Source: Neostapfia colusana
Taxonomy: Eukaryota > Streptophyta > Magnoliopsida > Poales > Poaceae
NCBI GenBank assembly: GCA_030760725.1
Contig: JASWHV010000011.1
Location: forward strand, 80,143,765-80,207,764
DNA: 64,000 nucleotides
Reading direction: 5' to 3'
Program-made: the position numbers and the translations under genes
In this document: one piece after another, positions 1 through 11,134 of the stretch
Numbering within the stretch: the first letter of the stretch is position 1
Layout of the letters: every line of letters begins with the position of its first letter
The notes under the pieces: generated by a model
Told to the model about the DNA's origin: nothing
The model's database searches: none
Seen by the model: the letters and a program-made list of their open reading frames with translations, nothing else

Positions 1-2007
1 AGCTCCGACGAGCACCACCGCGTTTTCACCTCGGACCTCGTCGCCGACCGCCTTCCAGGGCCTCTGAGCTCAAGAAAAACCCTGAGGTGAGATCCCCGAC
101 CTCCCCTCTACCAATCTATGCCATGAAATCCTAGTTTTAGGAGGTATAGACGAAGATCCGAAGTTCTCCGGCGAGATCGCCGCCTCCCGCTGCCGCGCGC
201 CGCCGGGCAGCGCCGCCCGCGCACGGCCAGGGCGACGTGGCCCCCTGAGGCCCGTCCATTTTAAATCGTGCGGTTCCTATTAGATCTAACCCGTACCGCT
301 TCGCGTTATAATCTCAGCCGTCTATTTTAAATCGGACGGTCCACGTCGGCCCCGCATTATAAAGGCCGGGATTCTTACGCGCTACCCCCTGAGGATCTCG
401 GAAAACACGAGCTAGCCCCGGAAACTTCTGATCTAGCCCCTGGAACTTCAGAAAATCATGTAAATTCATTTAAAAATCAGTTTTAGCCCCTAGACTTAAT
501 AAAAATTAGGAAAAACCCCTCTGTTATGTGTAGTTAGCCCACTGGAAATTCTTAAAATAATATAATAGACCCTGTAGTGGGGTGAGTTTACCTTTTTAAC
601 CATATGTGATATTAAATTTAGGAATTTGACTGTGTGTTTAGTATTTAAAATTTAAAAGATGGGACAAACACATTGCAAATTCAAATTAAAAACTTTCCTA
701 GTACTTGGAAAACTTTGGAGTGAGATAAAAATAGATTTTTGGCTGAAATGAATCTGTTTAATTGATTATTCACATTTATTAGTTATAGGGACATATTTTA
801 AGTAGAGAATAATTCTGAAAATTAGTAAATTAACTGCAAAATAGTTCACATCAGAGGAGAAGTTCAAAAATATATTATTATATATTTTAGACCCCAAAAC
901 CTATTCTGTTTAGATAAGGTGTCTTACCATTTTTTATAATAAAGTTCACATTTAGGCATAGGAAATAAATCTGAAAATATAACAAACTAGGTATGAATAA
1001 CTAGAAAATGATAAATGAAGTTTCCAAAATCCAAAGAATTCAGTTTAGGGTTGATAGAAGGTCTGAAGACACATATGGAGTAGGAAAATACCTTTCATGC
1101 ATACTTGGTAGCTAAAAGGTGTAGTAATTGAATATAAGAAATTTATTTAAATTGGAAACTCACATATATAGTATGCAAACATAAATGTGAATACAAAAGT
1201 AGAAATCATATACACATGTTTAAAAGTGCATGTAAGCCCAAACCAACACACATAGAGTAACCACAACACATAGAATTGTGAATGGCTTTCATAAATGTGA
1301 ATGTGTGGTTTGTATGAAGTGGAAGTGTGAACTATGTCTTATGACTTGTTGTTTTCTTTTGCTATGTGGGATGGTATGAGTAGAACCTACTCCAGAGCAA
1401 GTTCTTCCTTTCCAAGATCAGGACTACCCATTCCAAGAGCAGCAGGAAGGAGGCATGTGTCCTTGACCACTTTGTTCCTATACTAGGATGTGTAGATAGA
1501 ATTATTTGCATTGTCAATTGAAAAAAAATTGAAACCCATGCTAGGATGTTTCCCTAGAATTGCATTACCTTGTTTCCTTGTAGCTTGGGTTGGGATTCAT
1601 TTTATTATGTCATTTATTATTATGCATATGCTTAGCCATGCTTAGAATGGGATATTTGGGATATGAGATCATCAGTTTATTTTACCATACTCTTGAAGGA
1701 GATATTGTGAGTTATGTAGAGGTAGGGATCAAGGCAAGTTGGATGTTTTTGTTGGTGCTGGGTGCACGAGACTCGGGTTTGTTGTCTGGATCCTAAGGAC
1801 CGCGTGTCAGTGAGAGGGAGAGGGGGGCGCGCGGCTGCGGGCTGGCGCGGGGGTGGGTGGGCCGGCTGGTGGGTTTCGGCCCACTGGCCGGGGGTTTTGT
1901 TTTTTCTTTTTCTTTTCAGTTTTGAGTTGAATTTGAATTTCTGCACCACATGCAATACGTCCAAAATTTTTTTAAATTCCCCTCTTAACAGGTTTTGGGG
2001 TGTTACA
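1..2007 (+). repeat. LTR of gypsy family A, first copy (5-prime end outside window)
   Basis: Positions 1-1802 align by eye with 3871-5670 of the complete family A LTR, including the shared GTGCACGAGACTCGGG segment and the TAAGGACCG block. After about 1802 the two copies diverge completely. The last 205 bases here are a GC-rich stretch, then a T-rich stretch, ending in GGGGTGTTACA, a normal TG..CA-type LTR end. AACCA follows at 2008-2012 and is the likely target-site half. A TATA-like box (ATTATAAAGG) lies near 356. No coding potential is credible; the small open frames here are unsupported. Confidence 0.8.
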
Positions 2008-3104
2008 AACCACGTCGATGGAGCAACGTTGGAAAGCATTCCGGTGGTTCAAGAATTCTCGGACGTGTTCCCGGAAGAACTTCCAGGTATGCCACCTGAC
2101 CGGGACATTGTGTTTTCCATTGACTTGGTACCCGGTACTGAACCTATAGCAAAGAGACCATATAGGATGCCCGCTAACGAACTAGTGGAGCTCAAGAAGC
2201 AAATTCTAGAGCAGCTAGAGAAGGGATTTATACGACCAAGCTCGTCACCATGGGGAGCCCCCGTGCTCTTCGTAGACAAGAAGGATGGGACTCAGAGGAC
2301 GTGTGTGGACTATAGGTCTCTCAATGAGGTGACGATCAAGAACAAGTACCCTCTGCCGCGTATAGAGGACCTGTTTGACCAGATGAAGGGAGCCCGAGTC
2401 TTTTCCAAGATTGATCTTCGGTCGGGATACTTCCAGCTGAAGATAAAACCCTCTGATATACCCAAGACTGCCTTTCGGACACGGTATGGTTCGTATGAAT
2501 ATACTGTTTTGTCTTTTGGGTTAACGAATGCACCTGCATACTTCATGTACCTCATGAACAAAGTCTTCATGGAGTATTTGGATAAGTTCGTCGTGGTTTT
2601 CATCGATGATATCATGGTGTATTCGAAAAGTACGGAGGAACATGAAGAACATTTGAGATTGACATTACCGAAGCTGCGAGAGCATCAATTGTATGCCAAG
2701 CTCAGCAAATATCAATTTTGGCTAAAGGAAATATCGTTCCTAGGCCACATCATCTCCGAGGAAGGAGTAACGGTTGATCCCGGAAAAGTGGGAGATGTTC
2801 TGAAGTGGAACCAACCACAAAACGCGAAGGATATTCAGAGTTTTCTTGGGATGGCTGGATACTACCGAAGGTTCATCAAGGACTTCCCAATATAGCAAAA
2901 CCTATGACGGAATTGCTAATAAAAGGAAAAGCCTTCTAGTGGACACCAGCGTGCCAAGAAATCTTTGAGGAGCTCAAGAAAAGGCTAACCACAGCGCCGG
3001 TTTTGGTATTGCCGGACGTGAGCAAGAGCTTTGACATATATTGTGACGCATCCAGACAAGGGCTTGGATGTGTGCTCATGCGAGAAGGGCAAGTGGCAGC
3101 CTAT
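2008..3104 (+). pseudogene. Gypsy (Tekay-like) reverse transcriptase and start of RNase H, fragment
   Basis: The translation closely matches the pol of element B (37730-38830), so it is a remnant of a related copy. It begins mid-polyprotein just after the protease, at the NHV..GATLESIPVVQEF segment. It then runs through the RT core: the RPYRMP motif, the KIDLRSGYFQL motif, and the catalytic FIDD at about 2601-2612. The frame is intact to about 2893. There a small deletion shifts it, and a CAA-to-TAG change follows in the RNase H connection near 2937. RNase H stops abruptly after the GLGCVLM block, where the next LTR begins at 3105. The gag and protease half of the same element appears inverted at 6700-6999. 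This is a dead fragment; the family assignment is secure. Confidence 0.92.
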
Positions 3105-3528
3105 TGTCACACCCGGTTTATCCGAAGAACAACCGAGTGAATATCACATGTATGCCAGGATCATTTTCTCATACATGTGATGACAAATAGTGAAACATCA
3201 TTTATTACAAGCCAGGTGTCGAATATAAATAAGTCTTACATAGCAAATGTCTCGATGGACAATAATAAGTTCATCACAAGTTAATAAACTAGCAGCGGAA
3301 TAATTATTCTCGTGGGCTCCGTCACAGGCGTTGCCCGGGGGACTCCATGAACCTAGAATCCTTCTTCGGGTCCGAAGTCTTGGTCATTGAACACCACATC
3401 ATTATCTTGACCTGAGCAGCAATATAAACCAACAAATATGCAAGGTTGAGTACTGATGGTACTCAGCAAGTGTGGGAAAGTTATGTCATGCATGGCTAGA
3501 ACAAGGGGAGGTTGAACTCATGGTTAAA
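3105..3528 (+). repeat. Left arm of long inverted repeat in LTR A
   Basis: This is the reverse complement of 6277-6699. The match is readable through the segment with the CATGCATGGCTAGAACAAG block near 3487 and its partner near 6305. It ends where the left side enters a GC-rich tract at about 3529. Confidence 0.9.
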
Positions 3529-6276
3529 GCGCTAACCCTGACCTCCCGCTCGCGCCAACCGCCGGACTCTTCCGCACGCGCCCGATCGTAACTAACCCGG
3601 AAATTCGCGTCCCCCAGCCCGACTCCCGGTCCCGGACGACTCCGGCTCGATCTAAACAAACACGCCGCCCTCCCCCATCTATAAAAATGCCGGCATCGCC
3701 CCGTTTTTTCGCCACGATCGGCTGCTTTTCCTCCCGGTGAGAACCAGAGCTTCTCCGGCCGTTTTCTCTCGATCTTTGCTCGGGATTTTTGATCTAACGC
3801 GTCGAGCTTGTTCCACCGCCTCCGGGAAATCATGCAGGTGCAGAAAACTCGGTGGTTTGGCCTCTAGGCACAGCTCCGACGAGCACCGCAGCGATTCCAT
3901 CTCGGACCTCGTCGCCGACCGCCTTCCAGGACCTCCGAGCTCAAGAAAAACCCCGAGGTGAGATCCCCGACCTCCCCTCTACCGATCTATGCCATGAAAT
4001 CCCAGTTTTAGGAAGAATGGACAAAGATCCGAAGTTTTCCGGCGAGATCGCCGCCTCCCGCCGCCGCGCGCCGCCTGGCAGCGCCGCCCGCGCTCGGTCA
4101 GAGTGACGTGGCCGCTTATGCGCCGTCTATTTTAAATCGCACGGTGGAATTAAAACCCGCGCGTACCGGTTCGGCGATCTAATCTGAGCCGTCTGTTTTA
4201 AATCGGACGGTCCACATCGGCCCCGCATTATAAAGGCCAGGATTCTTACGCACTACCCCCTGGGGATCTCGGAAAATACGAGCTAGCCCCAGAAACTTCT
4301 GATCTAGCCCCTGGAACTTCAGAAATTCATGTAAATTCAATTAAAAAATCAGTTTTAGCCCCTGGACTTAATAAAAATTAGGAAAACCCCTCTGTTATGT
4401 GTAGATAGACCCCTGGAAATTTATGAAATAATATAATAGACCCTGGAGTGGGGAGAGTTTACCTTTTTAACCCTATATGATATTAAATTTAGAAATTTGA
4501 ATATGTGATTAGGATTTAAAATTTAAAAGGTGAGACAGACACATTGTAAATTCAAATTTAAACTCTCCTAGCACTTGGGAAACTTTAGATTGAGTTAAAA
4601 GTAGATTTTAAGCTGAAATGAATCTGTCTAGTTGATTGTCCATATTTATTAGTATAGAAACATATTTTAGGCTAGGAATTAATTCTGAAAATTGGAAGAA
4701 TGAATTTAAATTAGTTCACATCAGAGGAGAAGTTCAAAAATATATTATTTAATATTTTAGAACAGAACCTATTCTGTTTTGATGAGGTGTCTCACTATTT
4801 TCATAATAAAATTCACATTTAGGCATAGAAAATAAATCTGAAAATATAGGAAAATAGGTATGCATAACTAGGAAATGATAAATGAAGTTTCCAAAACCAA
4901 AGACTTCAGTTTAGGGTTTGATAGAAAATCTGAAAAACCCATTTGGAGTAGGAAAATACCTTCCATGCAAACTTAGTAGCTAAAGGGTGTGTTAATTGAA
5001 TATAAAGAAATTGTTTAGAATTGAAATTCATATATAAAGTGTGCAAATAAAAATCTGAATACAAAAGTTAGAAATCATATACATATGTTTAAAAGTGCAT
5101 ATAGACCAGAAATCAACACATGTAGAGTAAACACAACACATAGAAATGTGAATGATTTTCATATGTATGTATGTGTGGAATGAAAGTGTGAACTATGTCT
5201 TATGGATTGTTGTTTTCTTTTGCTATGTGTGTTGGCATGAGTAGAAACTGCTCCAGAGCAAGTTCTTCCTTTTCAAGATCAGGACTATCCATTCCCAGAG
5301 CAGCAGGAAGAAGGCAAGTGTCCTTGACCACTTTGATCCTATGCTAGGATGTGTAGTTAGAATTATTTTGCATTGTCAATTGAAATATGAAACCCATGCT
5401 AGGAAGTTTCCCTAGAATTGCATTATCTTGTTTCCTTGTAGCTTGGGTTGGGATTTATTTTATCATATCATTTATTTACATGCTTATGCTTAGCCATGCT
5501 TAGAATGGGATAATTGGGATATGAGATCATCAGTTTATTTACCATACTTTTGAATGAGATATTATGAGTTATGTAGAGGTAGGGATTGAGGCAAGTTGGA
5601 TATTTTGGTTGGTGCTGGGTGCACGAGACTCGGGTTTGTGTTTAGTACTTGCCTGGATCCTAAGGACCGGTTCATGAAGCATGTAACCTGGCTTTACCGT
5701 GCCAACCACATGCCGAGATGGGGCAGCTTGGCCAATTAATTAGGTGTATCCCCGGCGTAGTATGGGTGTGTTGGATGGTGCGGGGAGTAGGTGTCAGCTG
5801 GACTACCGTATGAACCGCAAGGCTCAAGAGGGGGCCACTGCAGCGGGGTTGGAGCCTCTTGTATGCTGTTAGGGGTGAAACCTCAGTGGGCCCACGCTCG
5901 TCGGGAATCCCTTTGTAAAGGCTTCGTAGTGATCTCCTGGCTACACACCTGGGAAGTGTGAATGTGGTTCATGGCCACTGGCATAATGGAGGTTCTTTTA
6001 GTCCACCTGGCAACAGGGGATGGAATCACTACATGTGGGTACAGTGGTACAAACTCTGCAGAGTCAAAACTGTCATGACAGCCGTGCTCACGGTCAAGAG
6101 CGGCTTGGACTTATTCATGATTAGAGGATGATGACTTTGGAAGTTGTGGATGTTAAGCGGGGAGCTTAACATTGGAAATGATGTTATGGTTATTTGATGG
6201 GATGGGAGATTGGGACCATTTCATCTGTGTAGTAATGTAGGTGCTTAATAAGCTAAGGTGGTAGGTAATAATTGTG

Positions 6277-6699
6277 TAGTGCTTTAACCATGAGTTCAAC
6301 CCATCCTTGTTCTAGCCATGCATGACATAACTTTTCCACACTTGCTGAGTACCAACGGTACTCAAATTTGCATATTTGTTGGTTTAAATTGCTGCTCAGG
6401 TCAAGGGGATGATGTGGTGTTCAATGACCAAGACTTCGGACCTGAAGAAGGATTTTAGGTTCATGGAGTCCCCCGGGCAACGCCTGTGACGAAGCCCACA
6501 AGAATAATATTCCGCTGCTATTTTATTTACATGTTATGAATTTATTATTGTCCATCGAGACATATGCTATGTAAGACTTATTTGACACCTGGCTTGTAAT
6601 AAATGATGCTTCACTATTTGTCATCACATGTATGAGAAAATGATCCTGGCATACATGTGATATTCACTCGGTTGTTCTTCGGAGAAACCGGGTGTGACA
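6277..6699 (-). repeat. Right arm of long inverted repeat in LTR A
   Basis: This is the reverse complement of 3105-3528. It contains the conserved CTTGCTGAGTAC-type block also found at the U5 end of LTR B (near 35300 and 43310), so this arm is in the ancestral orientation. Confidence 0.9.
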
Positions 6700-6999
6700 T
6701 GGTTCAACGTTGCCTTCTCGGTTGTTGGCTGGGCTGACTCAATCTCGATACGGGTTCCGTGCTCGTTTGTCAACTGCACGCTCCTCTTAGCACATTGGAT
6801 CCATTTCAAGTATTATGTCAAGCCCTTGGGAATCCAAGACAATAAGGTTGGCAAGGAAGTCTACCCCCCCCCTTATTTTAAGGTTTACTTTCGGACATAC
6901 TATATTAGTCCTCATCTCTCCACCGGGAGAATTAACCAACATGGTATATTTCAAGTGTGATATGGGTAGATTATACTTGGCCATATACTTGGATGATAT
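6700..6999 (-). pseudogene. Gypsy (Tekay-like) aspartic protease C-terminal half, fragment
   Basis: Read on the minus strand, this matches the protease and spacer of element B (about 37405-37735): NSPGGEMRTNIVCPKV, DFLANLIVLDSQG and RSVQLTNEHG are all visible. It lacks the catalytic DSGA segment, which lay further upstream and was separated by the LTR inserted at 7000. At its downstream end it stops exactly at GAACCA, where the family A LTR abuts. The RT half at 2008 restarts at AACCACG. The two are therefore halves of one interrupted gene, now in opposite orientation. Small indels (for example an extra G run near 6870) show it is decayed. Confidence 0.9.
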
Positions 7000-7646
7000 T
7001 GCGACGCCCTCAATTCTGTGGAAAACCACGGAACTGAGAACTGATGCATATGTGTGCCCAGGATGTTCATCACACATATACATATGTTCCACAAACTGAA
7101 TTCAGAATATATATTACCACGAATACAGGGTTTATTACAAAGTCTCGAGTCTTGGACTCATGCTAACAACGGAAGTCTAAATCTTAGCAGCGGAAGTCTA
7201 AATCTAGCGGCGGAAGTCTTTATTCTAATGCGGAAGCAATCTAAGCAGCAGCAGTGGCTCCATCTCTACTCCATCCCCACAGGCAAGGTTGAGGACAGAT
7301 TACACGCCTAAGGCTCCACTTGGCCTTCATAGTAATCTTCTCCTGTAGCTGATGATGAAGTAATAATGCAAGTTTGAGTACAATGATGTACTCAGCAAGT
7401 GCGGGAAAATATGATATGTAGATCTCAACAAGGAAGGCATAAAAAGGCTCATTGCAGAAAGCAAAGTTATTTCTCAAAACCACGATAAAACAGTGACTCA
7501 GCTTTAAGTGAATGTAATCCCAACATGTATTAAAATACCAACATACCTCCATTATGTTCATTACTTTCCATGTATCAACCAGACATTAATTTTTTTCATC
7601 CTTGCTCACGAATACCTTCTCGTATTCGCTACCATCTCACGAATAC
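7000..7646 (-). repeat. LTR of gypsy family B, U5-end fragment, antisense
   Basis: Read on the minus strand, it matches the last roughly 640 bases of the element B LTRs (35060-35705 and 43065-43710), ending GGGCGTCGCA. The flanking 5-mer on the left is GATAT (6995-6999). On the right it is cut by the C1 LTR at 7647, so the rest should lie beyond the window after the C array. By analogy with LTR A it could instead be the inverted 5-prime arm of a plus-oriented LTR; the fragment alone cannot decide. Confidence 0.85.
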
Positions 7647-8536
7647 TGTCGGTACCCTCAATATGGGGTACCCCCACGCACAGGAGAAACTGCCTAAGGA
7701 CCTCGCCCTTCTCCGCAGGGAGAGCTCCGAAGGTGCCATGTGTCCAGCGGGGCCGGACGTCCCTCTCCTCAGAGGAAAGCTCCGGGCCCGCCACGTGGCC
7801 AATAGAGCCGGACCTCCCGCCTCCGTGGGGAGAGCTTTGAAGGCTCCATGTGTCCAGTGGGGCCGGACATCCCTCTCCTCAGAGGAGGGCTCCGGGCCCG
7901 CCACGTGGTCGGCAAAGCCAGACCTCCCCCCTCCGCGGGGAGAGCTCCGAAGGCTCCACGTGTCCAGCGGGGCCGGACCCCTTCTCCTCAGAGGAGGGCT
8001 CCGGGCTCGCCACGTGGTCAGCAGAGCCGGACCTCCGCCATCCGTGGGGAGAGCTCCGAAGGCTCCACGTGTCCAGCGGGGCCGGACCCCCCTCTCCTCA
8101 GAGGAGGGCTCCGGGCCCACGACGTGGCCAGCAGAACAGCGCTGCCTGCCCCCGCATGGTAGGCAGCAAGAGTAAAGACACGCCATAACTTGCTCGTAAA
8201 AGGTATTCAAGACTCGCGCCTTCCCAAGGCGCGGATACGCGGAGCACGCCTCTGTCAGGTGCCGTTGCGCCCAATCACATCGCAGTGAAGACTGGCGCGC
8301 CGCGTCAGAGGCTGTACGCCAATAAACATAGTGACAAGACATCCCCTGCCGCCCCTGCCATCATCAACCACTACGACTAGCTTGCGGCATGGGCAGGGCG
8401 GCAGAACGAAGACTTAGAAGCCCTCACCAGAGACAACTGCCGGCGTAACTGCGGATACGGTAGATGGCAGGCAATCTCCCCGGGACCACCTGTCGGGTCC
8501 CGGGCCCACCTTGTTAGCCGCCCGAGCCTTGGACTA
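7647..8536 (+). repeat. LTR of Tat-type gypsy C1, first segment
   Basis: It begins TGTCGGTACC like the other family C LTRs (50213 plus; 55757 and 61467 on the minus strand). It is GC-rich and continues to the GGACTA just before the promoter TATA box. The LTR resumes at 18252 and again at 29520 after two copia insertions. The left flank AATAC (7642-7646) predicts the duplicated site at the far right end, outside the window. Confidence 0.92.
7721..8155 (+). repeat. Tandem repeat of about 110 bp, four copies, with ACGTG boxes
   Basis: Units start at about 7721, 7831, 7941 and 8050, each with AGAGCTCCGAAGG (one AGAGCTTTGAAGG). Each unit holds two ACGTG or ATGTG boxes about 55 bp apart (CCACGTGTCC and GCCACGTGGC types) and a CTCCTCAGAGGAG palindrome. 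In the LTR this lies upstream of the TATA box, so it is in U3. Confidence 0.9.
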
Positions 8537-10149
8537 TGTAGGATCGAAGAGCACGTGAAAAGCTACCAGAGGGGGGGTGAATGGTAGATTAAAACTTTTC
8601 GCAGCAGAAACAACAAAAACCCCTCAGCAAAAAATCAATTGGTTAAAGAAACCGTGTGTGCAAGTGTTTTCAAACGTGTTCAACCGTGACAAATCAAGTA
8701 GAGAGGTAGAGAATCAAGTCACGTATCTAATGCAACAAAAATCACTTGAAAACACAAAGTAAAACTTGAGATACGATCAAAACATTAAACGAAGATCTAT
8801 CTGTTCTACCCGATATAAAACAGATCTGCAACGCTGCAAAGAAACTCGTGTATCTCAAAAAATACAGATCCGAAGCTCGTGAAAATTTTACAGATGATAG
8901 ATAATTGAGTTGTGAAGACAACCCAAAAAGAATCACGTTAATTGGATCTGTAAAACTCGAGTTATGAACGAAACACCGAAGCAACGTCGGTCTGTCCAGA
9001 AACTCGGCGAGAAAGACTTGACGAAAAACAAATCGGACGAACAAGGCACAAAAGCTCCTCGAAACTATGAACTTTATTCAATAGAAACACAAGAGGAACA
9101 GCCCAAAGTTCTCTACCCACGAGAGTTCTGGCCTCCCTTGCTTTTATAGCCAGCCCTCAGGCTAATCAATCCAATCTAGGACTCCTACTCCTAATTGGAC
9201 TCGTATCCTAACTTACCATAACTGCTCAGGACTCTCCTATTCGCAGATAGAAGCAATCGTGAGACTTCCAAACACCTTAGGAACATCCTAAACATTCCTA
9301 AAACAACTCAACCTCGTGCCTAGCATGAAATCCTATCATAACCAACTCAAATCTTCCATATTTGAGCCATATCCGACTCAGCCTCAGCCTGAGTACGCAA
9401 TCCAGCCGGTTGGACCTTTCCGACCAATTCTTTACGTCCACTTCTCTTCATCACGCCTTGGAACAATGTTGCCACATCCATGCACTCCTTGCACACGTGC
9501 AAACACCTTCCAATTACGTACACGCAACCTTCATATGCACTGCCCTTGATCCAAACATGCTGCGCGACCTCCCGATCAACTCAACCACAGCTCCTCCCGA
9601 ACTTGGTTGTTGGAACCTCATCTCCTCCCTGAGACTAGTCCAAGGATCTCGTCACCAGCCATGTCTTGAACTCAAGCAACACCTGCACATGAATAAACAA
9701 CCAATTCTTCCGAGCACAAGTCCTCGACTTGACTCACGTTAGTTCGAAAACCACAACACCTTACGTGAGCACGTCACATAAGCATGTTGCAAACCATATC
9801 AAATGATAACAGCCATAACCACCAAAACACACCAAAAACTTAGCAAATTAATACTAAGCAAACCTTCCCATAAAGCAAGTTTGAAACATTGCGAGTTAAA
9901 AGCAAAAACAAGACGCTGCAGTTCTACGAGTTGAACTTCACGGGAGCTCCCTAAAAACAAGCTCCGGACCTCACAGAAGCTCTCTGGACCTTGAAGGAGC
10001 TCTCCGGACCTTGCCAACACTTGGCGGACCTAACAAAGAACTTGTCGGACCTTTCCACAGAAGAATGTTTTGGCAATATTCAAAACTTTGAATGTTAATG
10101 CTAACTTTTATCCTAATTGCCAATGTATTCAGCACACATAGGTCTCACA
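8537..10149 (-). repeat. Element D 3-prime LTR
   Basis: It pairs with 16644-18246. On the minus strand it starts TGTGAGACC and ends CGATCCTACA. The TATA box on the minus strand (CTATAAAAG) corresponds to plus 9141-9149. Near 9950-10030 there are several GGAGCTCTCCGGACCTT-type short repeats, upstream of the TATA in element orientation. Confidence 0.93.
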
Positions 10150-11134
10150 ATCTCCCCCTTGATGAATGCATTGGCAACACCAATTAAAATCCGAACATTG
10201 GCTTATGAAAAGTTTTGAAAAGCTTTGAAAACTCATTTCTCCCCCTTTATTAATTTCTCCCCATCTTTTAAAATCAGAGAAGGAAGAAAGTGTATAACTT
10301 ATGCAAAGTATAAAAAAAATCTCTCCTTATGCATATTTCTCCCCCTTTGACAATGTATTCAGCAAGGTTCAAAAGAGAAATTTTTAAATGTTAAGAGCAT
10401 ATTATAACATATACATACAAAACAAAGCTCATCCAAGTCATACTATCAGGTTACTTACACTATCGCATCAATGAGATACATAAAGTAGTGTAAGCCATGC
10501 TAGAGATCAAATGTATTTTTCAGTTTAAGCAAGTCATGATCTCCCTTACCCAACTATTTCAAAACCTGAAAACATGACACTTGTTACTGCATTTTTATTA
10601 TTCATAATCATTTAAGGCACAAAGTTGATCATATGATATTTGCAAGAGATTATATGCCGCATCAGCCTTATTCTAACCAACCAAGCCAAGCCTATGTCAT
10701 TTGACAATAAGAAACTTAAGGACATGGTTTTAGTCATACACAATTCCTTCCAAGTTCATATCTTAGTGCAGTGATAAGCAATCTCAAAAGAAGAAGTGCG
10801 ATGCATGCATATTCTCCTGATCTTTTCTCAATTTTTTATTTGAAAACTCAACATGTGAGCTGATCAGTTGATTAATTTTTTTATGATTAAAAGCACTTGT
10901 GAGCACGCAACAAGTTCAAAACAGCAAGAAAGTTCGATCATGACCAGATTTAGTGTAAGTAATTATTCCAATTACTAGTCATGGCAAAAACTACAAAATG
11001 TATAACATGAGTAATGTAGTAAGAACTTTCAGCCTGTAAAAGGAATCACAAAGTCATATATGTATGAAATACCATGCTCATATTATTTTAGTTTCAGATT
11101 CACACATAGACTTTCAAAGTTTCAAAAACTCCCC
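10150..11134 (-). other. Element D 3-prime noncoding region with multiple polypurine tracts
   Basis: This is an AT-rich stretch of about 985 bp between RNase H and the 3-prime LTR. On the plus strand it carries CTCCCCCTT-type blocks at about 10152, 10239, 10339 and 11129. On the minus strand these read as AAGGGGGAG polypurine tracts, the one at 10152 lying directly against the LTR. Repeated polypurine tracts are a known Sirevirus trait. No gene is seen here. Confidence 0.85.

Larger units (their letters stand above)
3105..6699 (+). repeat. Complete LTR of gypsy family A with long terminal inverted repeats
   Basis: It starts TGTCACACCCGG and ends CCGGGTGTGACA, about 3.6 kb. Positions 3105-3528 are the near-exact reverse complement of 6277-6699, about 423 bp per arm, with single-base differences and small indels. 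The right arm matches the normal U5 end of related Tekay LTRs, including the CTTGCTGAGTAC and GTACTCA blocks. The left arm therefore looks like an inverted copy of U5 placed at the U3 start. A TATA box (CTATAAAAA) lies at 3679-3687 and a second TATA-like box near 4228. The preceding 5-mer is CCTAT (3100-3104). The following TGGTT (6700-6704) is the reverse complement of AACCA found beside the first LTR copy. Confidence 0.85.

Noticed and set aside
1590..2039. Small ORFs in the first LTR
   Set aside because: No conservation with the second LTR copy in frame, no motifs, and they overlap LTR ends.
3105..6699. Foldback DNA transposon or MITE based on the long inverted repeats
   Set aside because: The whole unit matches an LTR (the copy at 1-1802 and the U5 end of related Tekay LTRs), has TG..CA ends and a promoter TATA box, and encodes no transposase.
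7570..8342. Open frames of 100-237 codons on both strands of the C1 LTR
   Set aside because: GC-rich tandem 110-bp repeats keep several frames open at once. Translations are low-complexity Pro, Arg and Gly repeats without family motifs. The same applies to 40837-41346, 47691-48213, 50229-50794, 55302-55903 and 60885-61532.
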